A stretch of 59,274 nt of DNA, taken from contig NZ_PDCP01000039.1 of assembly GCF_002553505.1 (NCBI RefSeq), forward strand, positions 1-59,274, written 5' to 3'. The notes under the pieces are model-generated. The model made no database searches, had not been told where the DNA came from, and saw only the letters and a list, made by a program, of their open reading frames with translations. Position numbers and translations under genes: made by a program. The stretch is from Mycolicibacterium agri (GTDB taxonomy: Bacteria > Actinomycetota > Actinomycetes > Mycobacteriales > Mycobacteriaceae). This document shows, in pieces, positions 1-7,490 of the stretch; position 1 is the stretch's first letter, and each line of letters begins with the position of its first letter.

Positions 1-123
1 CATAATCCAGGGATAAGCCTTCAGATACACAACAACCTCCAACAAGGTGGCTGTTGCAATCACCCCCAGAAATCGCCTGGGCTTTTGCGGGCATTAGTGT
101 CTGCTCGCGAGAGAAAGGTCCCC

Positions 124-774
124 TTAGAACTCGGTGCCCTTTTCCTCGTCGAGGACCTGGAAGTCGGTGCTCGTCATCTCCGAGAGCCTGCCGTAATAAA
201 TGCCGCGGGCCTTGGGCTCGATGATGGCCTGGTGGATGGGGATGGCGCGCGCGGGGGCGACGGCACGCAGGTAGTCGACGGCCTCGGACACCTTGAGCCA
301 CGGCGCGGCGGCGGGCGTGGCGAGGACGTCGACCGGCTCGCCCGGGGTGAACAGCGCGTCGCCGGGATGCATAAGGCGGGCGGGATGTTCACCGTCGCCG
401 ATGAGGTAGGAGATGTTGTCGATGATCGGGATTTCCGGATGGATGACGGCGTGTCGGCCGCCCGCGCCGCGCACCCGCAGGAAACCGATGCTGATCTCGT
501 CGCCGACGTGCACGGGCTGCCATGGCGCGCCGAGTTGTTCGGCGGTTTGCGGATCGGCGTACAGCGCCGCCTGAGGATTGGCGTCTACCAGCGCGGGAAG
601 GCGTTCGGTGTCGGCGTGATCGGGATGCTGATGGGTGATCAGGATCGCGTCCAGCCCGGTGATCCCTTCAAAGCCATGCGAGAAGGTTCCGGGATCGAAC
701 AGCACCGCGGTGGATTCGGAATCCTTCTTGAACTCGGCGAGTAGGCACGAATGTCCGAAATGCGTCAATTGCAT
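124..774 (-). CDS. Metallo-beta-lactamase-fold hydrolase (UlaG-like), Rv0786c-type
   Basis: The 216-residue cytoplasmic protein begins with M-Q-L-T-H-F-G-H-S and carries the metal-binding motif HQHPDHAD near residue 50, then further histidines (GDGEHPARLMHPGDALF). This is typical of small beta-lactamase-fold metal-dependent hydrolases. A long upstream extension of the frame was rejected because it overlaps the signal-peptide gene on the other strand and has low-quality composition. The first 123 bases of the window lie downstream and show no gene I can recognise. The substrate is unknown. The position before purS matches Rv0786c in M. tuberculosis, so orthology is likely but not tested. Confidence 0.88.
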   Translation of the reverse strand: MQLTHFGHSCLLAEFKKDSESTAVLFDPGTFSHGFEGITGLDAILITHQHPDHADTERLPALVDANPQAALYADPQTAEQLGAPWQPVHVGDEISIGFLRVRGAGGRHAVIHPEIPIIDNISYLIGDGEHPARLMHPGDALFTPGEPVDVLATPAAAPWLKVSEAVDYLRAVAPARAIPIHQAIIEPKARGIYYGRLSEMTSTDFQVLDEEKGTEF

Positions 775-805
775 GCCTATATTGTGCGCTCGGGGGTGGT
801 GCCGT

Positions 806-1483
806 ATGCGACTGTTGCTAGCGGCAGTTCTGGCCGCCTGGGGGCTGGCCGTTGCCCCGCTCGCGGTTGGCCCTGCCCACGCCGATCCGCTCGATTGCCC
901 GCCGAACTGCGATCGCATTCCTGACTCGGCTTGGATCGATCCGACGGCGATCCCGCTGTACCCGACGTACCGCTGGCCGGGACTGGCCGGCATAGCGGTG
1001 ACGGCCACCAATCCGCGCTTCCGCTTCGAGGAGGCCTGCAGCAGCCCTCCCGTCGCCGACGATCCCCGCAGCTTCGCCGTCGCCGCCAAGGCCGTCGTCT
1101 TCCAGCCGGAGGGGCAGTGGCAGCTGCAGGTCCAGGTGCTGCACTGGCGCGGCGAGGTGTGGCGCGGCGGCCAGCTGGCGTCGTCGGTGTTCGACAGGGC
1201 CGTGGCCGCGCTGCGTAGCTGTCAGATGACGTCGCCGCTGACGTCGCCGTCGTTCACCACCGACACCCCCAACCAGATCGCCGCGGTGATCAGCGGGGTG
1301 CTTCCCGGGCAACAGGTGCTGCATGAATACCTGCTGATCAACCCGTACAACAGCACGATCGTCGAGCTGGCGATGTGGTCTGCGTCACCGCCGCGCGTCG
1401 CATGGCCGATCGTGCCCGACGCGCAGATCCTCGACGCGATGAACGCCCCGCTGTGCACCGCGTACATCGATTCGTGCCGGTGA
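806..1483 (+). CDS. Secreted mycobacterial protein of unknown function, Rv0787-type
   Basis: The start at ATG 806 was chosen because it opens directly into a Sec signal peptide (MRLLLAAVLAAWGL...VGPAHA, cleavage expected after AHA). The mature part is about 200 residues with several cysteines (LDCPPNCD, EEACSS, LRSCQM, APLCTAYIDSC) that could form disulfides outside the membrane. No catalytic motif is recognised. The gene sits divergently from the beta-lactamase-fold gene and just before purS, the same place as Rv0787. The function is unknown. Confidence 0.8.
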   Translation: MRLLLAAVLAAWGLAVAPLAVGPAHADPLDCPPNCDRIPDSAWIDPTAIPLYPTYRWPGLAGIAVTATNPRFRFEEACSSPPVADDPRSFAVAAKAVVFQPEGQWQLQVQVLHWRGEVWRGGQLASSVFDRAVAALRSCQMTSPLTSPSFTTDTPNQIAAVISGVLPGQQVLHEYLLINPYNSTIVELAMWSASPPRVAWPIVPDAQILDAMNAPLCTAYIDSCR

Positions 1484-1506
1484 GGCGGTTGCCGCCGCTG
1501 CGCCGG

Positions 1507-1512
1507 TAGAGT
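1507..1512 (+). promoter_or_regulatory. -10 box of leaderless purS promoter
   Basis: TAGAGT is followed by exactly six bases and then GTG at 1519. In mycobacteria this geometry places the transcription start on the start codon, so purS-purQ is probably read from a leaderless mRNA. It also decides the start between the two in-frame GTG codons at 1513 and 1519. Confidence 0.65.
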
Positions 1513-1518
1513 GTGTCC

Positions 1519-1758
1519 GTGGCAAAGGTGGTCGTACACGTAATGCCGAAAGCGGAAATCCTCGACCCTCAAGGGCAGGCGATCGTCGGTGCACTCGGCC
1601 GCCTCGGCTACAAGGGAATATCAGATGTGCGGCAGGGCAAGCGATTTGAGCTCGAAGTCGACGACAGTGTCACCGATGAGACGGTCGCCGAAATCGCCGA
1701 ATCGCTACTGGCGAACACCGTGATCGAAGACTGGTCAGTCAGCAGGGAGCCATCGTGA
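1519..1758 (+). CDS. purS: Phosphoribosylformylglycinamidine synthase subunit PurS
   Basis: The 79-residue small subunit of FGAM synthase bridges PurL and the glutaminase PurQ and helps channel ammonia in step 4 of de novo purine synthesis. The sequence from MAKVVVHVMPKAEILDPQG to the C-terminal IEDWSVSREPS matches the mycobacterial PurS family along its length. GTG 1519 is preferred over GTG 1513 because a -10 box (1507-1512) lies six bases upstream, giving a leaderless start. The stop overlaps the purQ start (GTGA at 1755), so the two are translationally coupled. purL is about 8 kb downstream rather than adjacent. Confidence 0.95.
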   Translation: MAKVVVHVMPKAEILDPQGQAIVGALGRLGYKGISDVRQGKRFELEVDDSVTDETVAEIAESLLANTVIEDWSVSREPS

Positions 1759-2432
1759 CAGCACGCGTGGGGGTTATCACGTTCCCCGGCACACTCGACG
1801 ACGTCGACGCCGCGCGGGCGGTCCGGCTGTCCGGCGCCGAGGCGGTCAGCCTGTGGCACGCCGACGCCGACCTCAAGGGAGTCGACGCCGTGATCGTGCC
1901 CGGCGGTTTCTCCTACGGCGACTACCTGCGCTGCGGCGCCATCGCCAAGTTCGCGCCGGTGATGAAGTCGGTCGTCGAGGCGGCCGAAGGCGGCATGCCG
2001 GTGTTGGGCATCTGCAACGGCTTTCAGGTGCTGTGCGAGGCGGGCCTGCTGCCGGGCGCGCTTACCCGCAACGCAGGTCTGCATTTCGTCTGCCGCGACG
2101 TGTGGCTGGAGGTGGCCAACAACACCACGGCGTGGACGACGCGCTTTGAACTCGGCGCCGACATACTGGTGCCGCTGAAGTCCGGCGAGGGCCGCTATGT
2201 CGCCTCCGAGGCCGTGCTCGACGAGCTCGAGGGCGACGGCAGGGTGGTGTTCCGCTATCGCGACAACCCGAACGGGTCGATGCGCGACATCGCGGGCATC
2301 TCGTCGGCGAACGGCCGCGTGGTAGGGCTGATGCCGCATCCCGAACATGCGACCGAGGCGCTCACCGGACCGTCCGACGACGGGCTCGGCTTGTTCCTGT
2401 CCGTGCTCGACGCGGTGCTCGCCGCGGCGTAG
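1755..2432 (+). CDS. purQ: Phosphoribosylformylglycinamidine synthase glutaminase subunit PurQ
   Basis: The 225-residue class I glutamine amidotransferase supplies ammonia to PurL. Visible are the family start (RVGVITFPGTLDD), the oxyanion region PGGFSYGDYLRCGA, the nucleophile cysteine in GICNGFQVLCEAG, and the catalytic His/Glu pair in GLMPHPEHATE. The GTG start overlaps the purS stop by four bases, so the complex subunits are made together. The gene ends six bases before the convergent dehydrogenase gene, leaving almost no room for a terminator. Confidence 0.96.
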   Translation: MTARVGVITFPGTLDDVDAARAVRLSGAEAVSLWHADADLKGVDAVIVPGGFSYGDYLRCGAIAKFAPVMKSVVEAAEGGMPVLGICNGFQVLCEAGLLPGALTRNAGLHFVCRDVWLEVANNTTAWTTRFELGADILVPLKSGEGRYVASEAVLDELEGDGRVVFRYRDNPNGSMRDIAGISSANGRVVGLMPHPEHATEALTGPSDDGLGLFLSVLDAVLAAA

Positions 2433-2437
2433 CGCGC

Positions 2438-3184
2438 TTACGCGGCAGGCCGGTCGGCGCGCTTGCCGCCGTCGACGGGGAGCACGACGCCGTTGATGTA
2501 ACTCGCTGCGGGTGAAGCGAGGAACGCGACCGCCCGCGCGATCTCGTCGGGTTCACCGACGCGTTGCAGTGCCCTGGTGCGGCCGAGTCCGTCGACGATG
2601 TCGCCGAGTGCGGCGCTGCCTTCGGTCGGGATCGGCCCCGGCGCGATCCCGTTGACGCGCACGCCCGAGGCGCCGAATTCGTCGGCCCACAGTTTCGTCA
2701 GCAGGTCGAGTGCCGCCTTGCTGGCGCCGTAGATGCCCGCGCCCGCCGCCGGCGTGTCGGCCGCGACCGTGCTGATGTTGACCACGTTGCCTGCCCCGCG
2801 CTCGATCATGCCGGGCACCAGCTTCTGCACCAGGATGTATGGCGCCCGTACGTTGATGTCGAAATGGGCGTCGAAGTCGGCATCGCCGGTCTCGAACGTC
2901 GACGCGAAGCCATAGATGCCCGCGTTGTTGACCAGGATGTCGACGTCACCCGCTTCGACTGCGAGCCTGCGGACGTCGTCGGCGTCGGACAGGTCAGCGA
3001 CGACGAAATGCGCTCTGCCGCCGAGGTTTTCGATGTCCTGGACGGCTTTGGCGCCGCGCTCGGCGTTGCGCCCGTGCACGATCACCTCCGCGCCGTGCCG
3101 GGCGAGTTCGACGGCTATGGCATAGCCGATCCCCGCTGTCGCCCCGGTGACCAGAGCTGTGCTGCCGTCGAATGTGTCGGTCAT
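2438..3184 (-). CDS. Short-chain dehydrogenase/reductase
   Basis: This is a 248-residue classical SDR. The cofactor motif TGATAGIG is near residue 14, NNAG near residue 87, the catalytic Ser in NISTVAA, and the Y-x-x-x-K pair in YGASKAAL. An ADLSD acidic site and the R in the HGRNAERG loop after strand 2 suggest NADP(H). The C-terminus (VDGGKRADRPAA) is usual for the family. The ATG has a good AGGAGG site upstream. The substrate cannot be told. The gene is convergent with purQ and downstream of the encapsulin operon on the same strand. Confidence 0.92.
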   Translation of the reverse strand: MTDTFDGSTALVTGATAGIGYAIAVELARHGAEVIVHGRNAERGAKAVQDIENLGGRAHFVVADLSDADDVRRLAVEAGDVDILVNNAGIYGFASTFETGDADFDAHFDINVRAPYILVQKLVPGMIERGAGNVVNISTVAADTPAAGAGIYGASKAALDLLTKLWADEFGASGVRVNGIAPGPIPTEGSAALGDIVDGLGRTRALQRVGEPDEIARAVAFLASPAASYINGVVLPVDGGKRADRPAA

Positions 3185-3311
3185 CTGACCCGCCTCCTGG
3201 CTTGGAAAAAGTTATGTCACCAGAAGGCGTGAAGGGTCCCGATTATTCCGCGGGCTGTGCGTGGCGCCGCCGACGGCCTTGCGAGCGTGCGCAAACGCGC
3301 GAGTTTCGACG

Positions 3312-3332
3312 GCGTGTCGCCTGCAGACACGC
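3312..3332. terminator. Hairpin downstream of the encapsulin gene
   Basis: GCGTGTC (3312-3318) and GACACGC (3326-3332) form a perfect seven-base stem with a seven-base loop between the encapsulin stop and the dehydrogenase. There is no T-run, so termination by this hairpin alone is uncertain. Confidence 0.35.
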
Positions 3333-3335
3333 TCG

Positions 3336-3385
3336 CTCGCCGAGAAGGTGAGGGGCTCGCCGAGAAGGTGAGGGGCTCACCGAAA
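3336..3385. repeat. 20-bp tandem repeat, about 2.4 copies
   Basis: The unit CTCGCCGAGAAGGTGAGGGG occurs exactly at 3336-3355 and 3356-3375. A degenerate partial third copy (CTCACCGAAA) follows up to 3385. The array lies 16 bases beyond the encapsulin stop codon (3401) and beside the hairpin at 3312-3332. No function is recognised; the copy number could vary between strains. Confidence 0.7.
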
Positions 3386-3400
3386 GGGGGCTCGGGGAAC

Positions 3401-4198
3401 TCAGGTGGTGAGGGCTACCGAGGCTTCGGCGGTGTAGCAGAGGAACGTCAGCGTCTCCTGCAGGTAGAGCTGCACGGTGTCGGCGTCGTGCGACAAATAG
3501 CCGATCGACACGTCGGTGCCGAGTTGCAGATCGAAATCTCCGCCGCGCGTCGACAGGACGAACGCGCCGTCGATCGCGGGCGCCCAGATGATGTCGCCGT
3601 CGACAAGCCGATTCAAGTGCTCGCGCAGCGGATAGCCGTGCTCGGTGGTCTCGCTGACCAGTGTGTAGGCATCGGCCGACAGCAGCACGGAATACGGGCC
3701 GTCGACGCCGGCCAGTCGCAGCTCCGACAGCGCCTGCGAGATCACCTCGGGATAGTCGCCCGGGTCGCTGGGCAGCTTGAGCGCCGGATTCGAGCTGCAG
3801 GCGCGGATCCCGTCGATGGAGGCGCCCGCATAGCCCTCGAAGATCGCGCGATCCTCGACGAACGCCAGCCTCTTGGCGGCATCCTTGACCGGATCCCAGT
3901 CGGAGTCCTGCGCCCCGCGTTCGACGTCGTCGATGGCGCTGCGGGTCACCGTGAACGGGACCCGCAACTGCACGAGCGGCCGCGCTTCGCGAAGGCGCGC
4001 CACGACGCCGTCGCCTGGCGCGGGAACGTCGATCAGATGCCCGGTGCTGATCGCCGCGGTGGTGGGACCGCTCGGCCCGCTGACGTCGACGACGCGGCGT
4101 CCTGCGATGTGCCGCTTGAACGTTCGCGTCGCCTCCTCTTCGATCTGCGCCCACGCCTCTTCGGTGACCGGCGCGAGGTCCCGGTACAAGTTGTTCAT
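3401..4198 (-). CDS. enc: Encapsulin shell protein (family 1, Cfp29-type)
   Basis: The 265-residue HK97-fold shell protein self-assembles into a protein nanocompartment. It begins MNNLYRDLAPVTEEAW, the usual N-terminal helix that also forms the cargo-binding groove. It contains RRVVDVSGP and the terminal ETLTFLCYTAEASVALT segment of family 1 encapsulins. Length and sequence match the M. tuberculosis protein Rv0798c. The start codon overlaps the stop of the upstream peroxidase gene (ATGA at 4195-4198), so shell and cargo are translationally coupled. The product is cytoplasmic, though such particles are often found in culture filtrates. Confidence 0.96.
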   Translation of the reverse strand: MNNLYRDLAPVTEEAWAQIEEEATRTFKRHIAGRRVVDVSGPSGPTTAAISTGHLIDVPAPGDGVVARLREARPLVQLRVPFTVTRSAIDDVERGAQDSDWDPVKDAAKRLAFVEDRAIFEGYAGASIDGIRACSSNPALKLPSDPGDYPEVISQALSELRLAGVDGPYSVLLSADAYTLVSETTEHGYPLREHLNRLVDGDIIWAPAIDGAFVLSTRGGDFDLQLGTDVSIGYLSHDADTVQLYLQETLTFLCYTAEASVALTT

Positions 4199-5250
4199 TC
4201 AGATGTTCCTTTCAGGCTGCCGATGCGAAGTGATCCGTCACCCGAAGGTGTTGCGGGAGGCTCAGATTCGGGTTCATGCTCCGGCTCGGGTTCGGGTGTG
4301 GAAACCGAATCCGGAAGCGGCGGTGGGTCATCGAGAAAGTCGACCGTCGGCGTGAAGAACATCGAGCCGGTGATGGCGGTCGAGAAATCCAGGATGCGGT
4401 CGGTGTTACCCGGCGGGTCGCCGATGAACATGTTCTCCAGCATTCGCTCGGTGACCGACGCCGTGCGCGAGTAGGCGATGTAGTAGGTGCCGAATTCGCC
4501 CCTGCTGATATCGCCGAACGGCATGTTGTGCCGGACGATCTTCAGCTCGTTGCCGTCCTCGTCCTCGATCACGTTGAGCGCCAGGTGCGAATTGGGCGGC
4601 TTGTCGGCGTCGTCGAGTTCGATGTCATCGAGTTTCGTGCGGCCGATCACCCGCTCCTGCTCCTCGACCGACAGCGAGTTCCACGCGTCCAGGTCGTGCA
4701 GGTACTTCTGCACGTGCACATAGCAGCCGCCGGCGAAGTCGGGGTCCTCGTCGCCGATCTGCGTCGCGCTGCGGGCCAGCGGGCCGTCGGGATTCTCGGT
4801 GCCGTCGACGAAACCCATCAGGTCACGGTTGTCGAAGAACCGGAAGCCGTGCACCTCGTCGACGATCGTGATGGCGCCCTTCATCGACTCGGCGAGCTTG
4901 CCTGCCAGCTCGAAACACACGTCCATGGATTCGGCGCGGATGTGAAACAGCAGGTCGCCCGGTGTGGACGGCGCGCGGTGGCGTCCGCCGTCGAGCTCGA
5001 TGAACGGGTGCAGCTCGGCCGGGCGGGGCCCGGCGAACAGTCGGTCCCAGGCGTCCGAGCCGATGGAGGCGACGGCCGACAGACGTTTCGCGGGATCGCG
5101 GAAGCCGATCGCACGCACCAGACTCGAGACGTCCGGCAGCGCGTCGTGCACGGTGGCGGCGGCTTCGGGTCCTTCGTTGATCGTGGCGACCAGGAAGATG
5201 GCCGAGGGTGTCAGCGGCTCCAACACGGGTTGAGGCAATGGCGCGGGCAC
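4195..5250 (-). CDS. dyp: Dye-decolorizing peroxidase, encapsulin cargo
   Basis: The 351-residue haem peroxidase has the DyP signature GFVDGTENP (about 146-154, catalytic Asp149), the proximal haem ligand His241 in IVRHNMPFGD, and an Arg in YSRTAS (about 262). A proline/acid-rich linker (about 317-337) leads to the C-terminal cargo-loading peptide DGSLRIGSLKGTSE (338-351), which is close to the peptide known to dock DyP inside family 1 encapsulins. The GTG start at 5250 has TAGGGT six bases upstream and is therefore probably leaderless. It is the first gene of a two-gene operon with the shell protein. Confidence 0.96.
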   Translation of the reverse strand: MPAPLPQPVLEPLTPSAIFLVATINEGPEAAATVHDALPDVSSLVRAIGFRDPAKRLSAVASIGSDAWDRLFAGPRPAELHPFIELDGGRHRAPSTPGDLLFHIRAESMDVCFELAGKLAESMKGAITIVDEVHGFRFFDNRDLMGFVDGTENPDGPLARSATQIGDEDPDFAGGCYVHVQKYLHDLDAWNSLSVEEQERVIGRTKLDDIELDDADKPPNSHLALNVIEDEDGNELKIVRHNMPFGDISRGEFGTYYIAYSRTASVTERMLENMFIGDPPGNTDRILDFSTAITGSMFFTPTVDFLDDPPPLPDSVSTPEPEPEHEPESEPPATPSGDGSLRIGSLKGTSE

Positions 5251-5256
5251 GCTCTG

Positions 5257-5262
5257 ACCCTA
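5257..5262 (-). promoter_or_regulatory. -10 box of leaderless dyp-encapsulin promoter
   Basis: Read on the minus strand, TAGGGT is followed by six bases and GTG 5250. This predicts that the operon mRNA starts at the dyp start codon without a Shine-Dalgarno sequence. Confidence 0.6.
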
Positions 5263-5293
5263 AAACACGGGTCGTCGGCGAAGATGGTCAACT

Positions 5294-6553
5294 ATGTCGG
5301 CAAGTGCCAAGGGGTTGTGCGAATTCATCGACGCGTCGCCGTCGCCGTTCCACGTGTGCGCGACGGTCGCGCAGCGGCTGCGAGCTGCGGGTTTCCGCGA
5401 GCTGTCCGAACGCGATCCGTGGCCGGAATTCGGTGATTTCTTCACCGTTCGCGCCGGCTCGATGATCGCGTGGCGCGCGGGCAAGGAGTCGCGCGGCACG
5501 CCGTTCCGCGTCGTCGGCGCCCATACCGACAGCCCCAACCTGCGCGTCAAACAGCATCCCGATCGGTTCGTGTCCGGGTGGCGCATCGTCGCGCTGCAGC
5601 CCTACGGCGGCGCGTGGCTGAACTCGTGGCTGGACCGCGACCTCGGGGTGAGCGGCCGGCTGTCGGTGCGGGCAGGCGCGACCGTCGAGCATCGGTTGGT
5701 GCGCGTGGACGAGCCGGTCCTGCGGGTGCCGCAGCTGGCCATCCACCTGGCCGAGGACCGCAAATCGGTGTCGCTGGACCCGCAGCGCCACGTCAACGCG
5801 GTCTGGGGCGTGGGCAGCGAGCCGCGCAGCTTTTTGGCCTACATCGCCGAGCAGGCCGGGGTGCACGTCGACGACCTGTTGGGCTTCGACCTGATGACCC
5901 ACGACCTGACGCCCTCGATGCTGGCCGGCGCCGACGGCGACCTGGTCAGCGCGCCGCGGCTGGACAACCAGTGCACCTGTTATGCGGGGTTGGAGGCCTT
6001 CCTGGCCGCCGAGTCGTCGCGGCAGCTGCCGGTGCTGGCGCTGTTCGACCACGAGGAAGTTGGGTCGCAATCGGACCACGGCGCGCAGTCGGAGCTGCTG
6101 GCGACCGTGCTCGAGCGGATCACGCTGGCCGCGGGCGGCGGCCGCGAGGATTTCCTGCGCAGGCTGGCGGACTCGATGGTGGCGTCGGGCGACATGGCGC
6201 ACGCGACCCACCCGAACTATCCGGAGCGCCACGAGCCGTATCACCTGATCGAGGTCAACGCCGGGCCGGTGCTCAAGGTCCAGCCGAACCTGCGCTACGC
6301 CACCGACGGCCGCACCGCAGCGGCGTTCGCGCTGGCCTGCCAGCAGGCCGGGGTGCCGCTGCAGCGCTACGAACACCGCGCCGACCTGCCGTGCGGGTCG
6401 ACGATCGGGCCGATGACCTCTGCGGGCACCGGCATCCCGACGGTGGACGTCGGTGCCGCGCAGCTGGCCATGCATTCGGCGCGCGAGGTGATGGGCGCTC
6501 ACGACGTCGCGGCGTATTCCGCTGCGCTGCAAGCGTTCCTGTCGCCCGCCTGA
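5294..6553 (+). CDS. pepC: M18-family aminopeptidase (PepC/ApeB type)
   Basis: The 419-residue cytosolic di-zinc aminopeptidase of the aspartyl-aminopeptidase family probably removes N-terminal residues from peptides. Metal and catalytic sites are visible: the first His-Asp in GAHTDSPNLRVK (about residue 75), the Asp in RLDNQCTCYAG, Glu-Glu in FDHEEVGSQSDHGA, and the last His in AQLAMHSAREVMG. The length is that of the family. It is divergent from dyp over a 43-base gap, the same arrangement as Rv0799c-Rv0800. Confidence 0.95.
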   Translation: MSASAKGLCEFIDASPSPFHVCATVAQRLRAAGFRELSERDPWPEFGDFFTVRAGSMIAWRAGKESRGTPFRVVGAHTDSPNLRVKQHPDRFVSGWRIVALQPYGGAWLNSWLDRDLGVSGRLSVRAGATVEHRLVRVDEPVLRVPQLAIHLAEDRKSVSLDPQRHVNAVWGVGSEPRSFLAYIAEQAGVHVDDLLGFDLMTHDLTPSMLAGADGDLVSAPRLDNQCTCYAGLEAFLAAESSRQLPVLALFDHEEVGSQSDHGAQSELLATVLERITLAAGGGREDFLRRLADSMVASGDMAHATHPNYPERHEPYHLIEVNAGPVLKVQPNLRYATDGRTAAAFALACQQAGVPLQRYEHRADLPCGSTIGPMTSAGTGIPTVDVGAAQLAMHSAREVMGAHDVAAYSAALQAFLSPA

Positions 6554-6557
6554 GCGC

Positions 6558-6953
6558 TCAGATGCTCGCCGGGTCGACCTGGTCGTAGCGGATGACGTTC
6601 TCGACGACGACGCCGTCGCGGGTGCGGACACGGTCGAGTCCGCGGATCGCCAACGGACCGTCCGGCCCTGTGCCCCGGCCCACATAGTGCAGATACACCC
6701 GTTGTTCGCCGGGCGTGTCGCCGTCGACGGTGGCGCTGTCGAGCAGCTCGAGCTTCAGATCCGGGACGGCTTTCACCAGCGCGGCGATCCTGTCGGCGTA
6801 GGCCTCTCGGCCCCTGACCGGCTCCGGTTCACCCTGCCAGTAGCCGACGATGTCGTCGGCCAGGATGTCGCCGATGCGGTCGACGGTCGGCGCCGCCCAG
6901 AACGCCGCCCACATCTCGGCGCTGAAAGTCGGCCTGGTTTCGGTGTTCGTCAC
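6558..6953 (-). CDS. SnoaL/NTF2-like fold protein
   Basis: This 131-residue protein has the NTF2-like pattern: an N-terminal helix with AAFWAAPTVDRIGDILADDIVGYWQGEPEPVRG, then strands with VRVRTRDGVVVENVIRYD. It resembles SnoaL and limonene-epoxide-hydrolase-like proteins. The GTG start at 6953 has a strong GGAGG site. The substrate and reaction are unknown; it could be a non-catalytic binding domain. It converges with the aminopeptidase with a four-base gap. Confidence 0.8.
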   Translation of the reverse strand: MTNTETRPTFSAEMWAAFWAAPTVDRIGDILADDIVGYWQGEPEPVRGREAYADRIAALVKAVPDLKLELLDSATVDGDTPGEQRVYLHYVGRGTGPDGPLAIRGLDRVRTRDGVVVENVIRYDQVDPASI

Positions 6954-7084
6954 GCTTCCTCCTTCAGTGGCTGCGTCCGGGAGTGGACGCGCTACGCCAA
7001 AGCCTGCGGGTGGGAGCGTGCCTATTCAATTACGCGCCAGGTAATGACACCCGCGACGCGGGTCGGGGTGTCACCGCGCTGATC

Positions 7085-7090
7085 TAGGGT
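7085..7090 (+). promoter_or_regulatory. -10 box of leaderless glyoxalase-fold gene
   Basis: TAGGGT lies six bases before ATG 7097. An inverted repeat ATTAC (7029-7033) / GTAAT (7041-7045) further upstream could be an operator, but it is short. Confidence 0.55.
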
Positions 7091-7096
7091 CGGCGC

Positions 7097-7447
7097 ATGG
7101 CACTCAAGACCGAGAACATCACGTTCGACACCACCGACCCCGAGCGGCTCGCCGACTGGTGGGCGCGCGCGCTCGACGGACAGGTAAATCCCATCGCACC
7201 ACCGTTTTTCGTCGCCGTGACCCGTGCGGAGGGTCCCGGTTTGGCTTTCCAGAAGGTCGAGGATCCAACGCCGGGCAAGAACCGGGTGCACATCGACTTC
7301 AGCACCGACGACGTGCAGGCCGAAGTCAAGCGGCTCGTCGAGCTCGGCGCGACGGAGACCGGCAGGCACAGCTTCGGCGACTTCTCTTGGGTGGTGCTCG
7401 CCGACCCGGACGGGCACGCGTTCTGCGTGGCGCCTGCCGACGGCTGA
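7097..7447 (+). CDS. Glyoxalase/VOC-fold protein, Rv0801-type
   Basis: The 116-residue single-domain vicinal-oxygen-chelate protein opens with ENITFDTTDPERLADWWARAL. It continues with the family motifs PGKNRVHIDFSTDD and FGDFSWVVLADPDGHAFCVAP, whose His and Glu-like positions normally bind a metal. It belongs to the small glyoxalase-like group without an assigned substrate. The start is supported by a leaderless -10 box. It lies beside the aminopeptidase and SnoaL-like genes, matching Rv0801 after Rv0800. Confidence 0.88.
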   Translation: MALKTENITFDTTDPERLADWWARALDGQVNPIAPPFFVAVTRAEGPGLAFQKVEDPTPGKNRVHIDFSTDDVQAEVKRLVELGATETGRHSFGDFSWVVLADPDGHAFCVAPADG

Positions 7448-7490
7448 CGACGCGACAGGAGGCGTACAGCCGCGGCACGTGTCGACGCAG

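Noticed and set aside
124..1089. Long form (321 codons) of the beta-lactamase-fold protein
   Set aside because: The first 105 codons overlap the signal peptide gene on the other strand and lack family similarity.
3243..4154. Arg-rich 303-codon frame opposite and in another frame of the encapsulin gene
   Set aside because: Shadow frame produced by GC-rich codons; the encapsulin frame has full-length homology.
5288..6685. 465-codon minus-strand frame opposite the M18 aminopeptidase
   Set aside because: Shadow frame; all catalytic motifs are on the plus strand.
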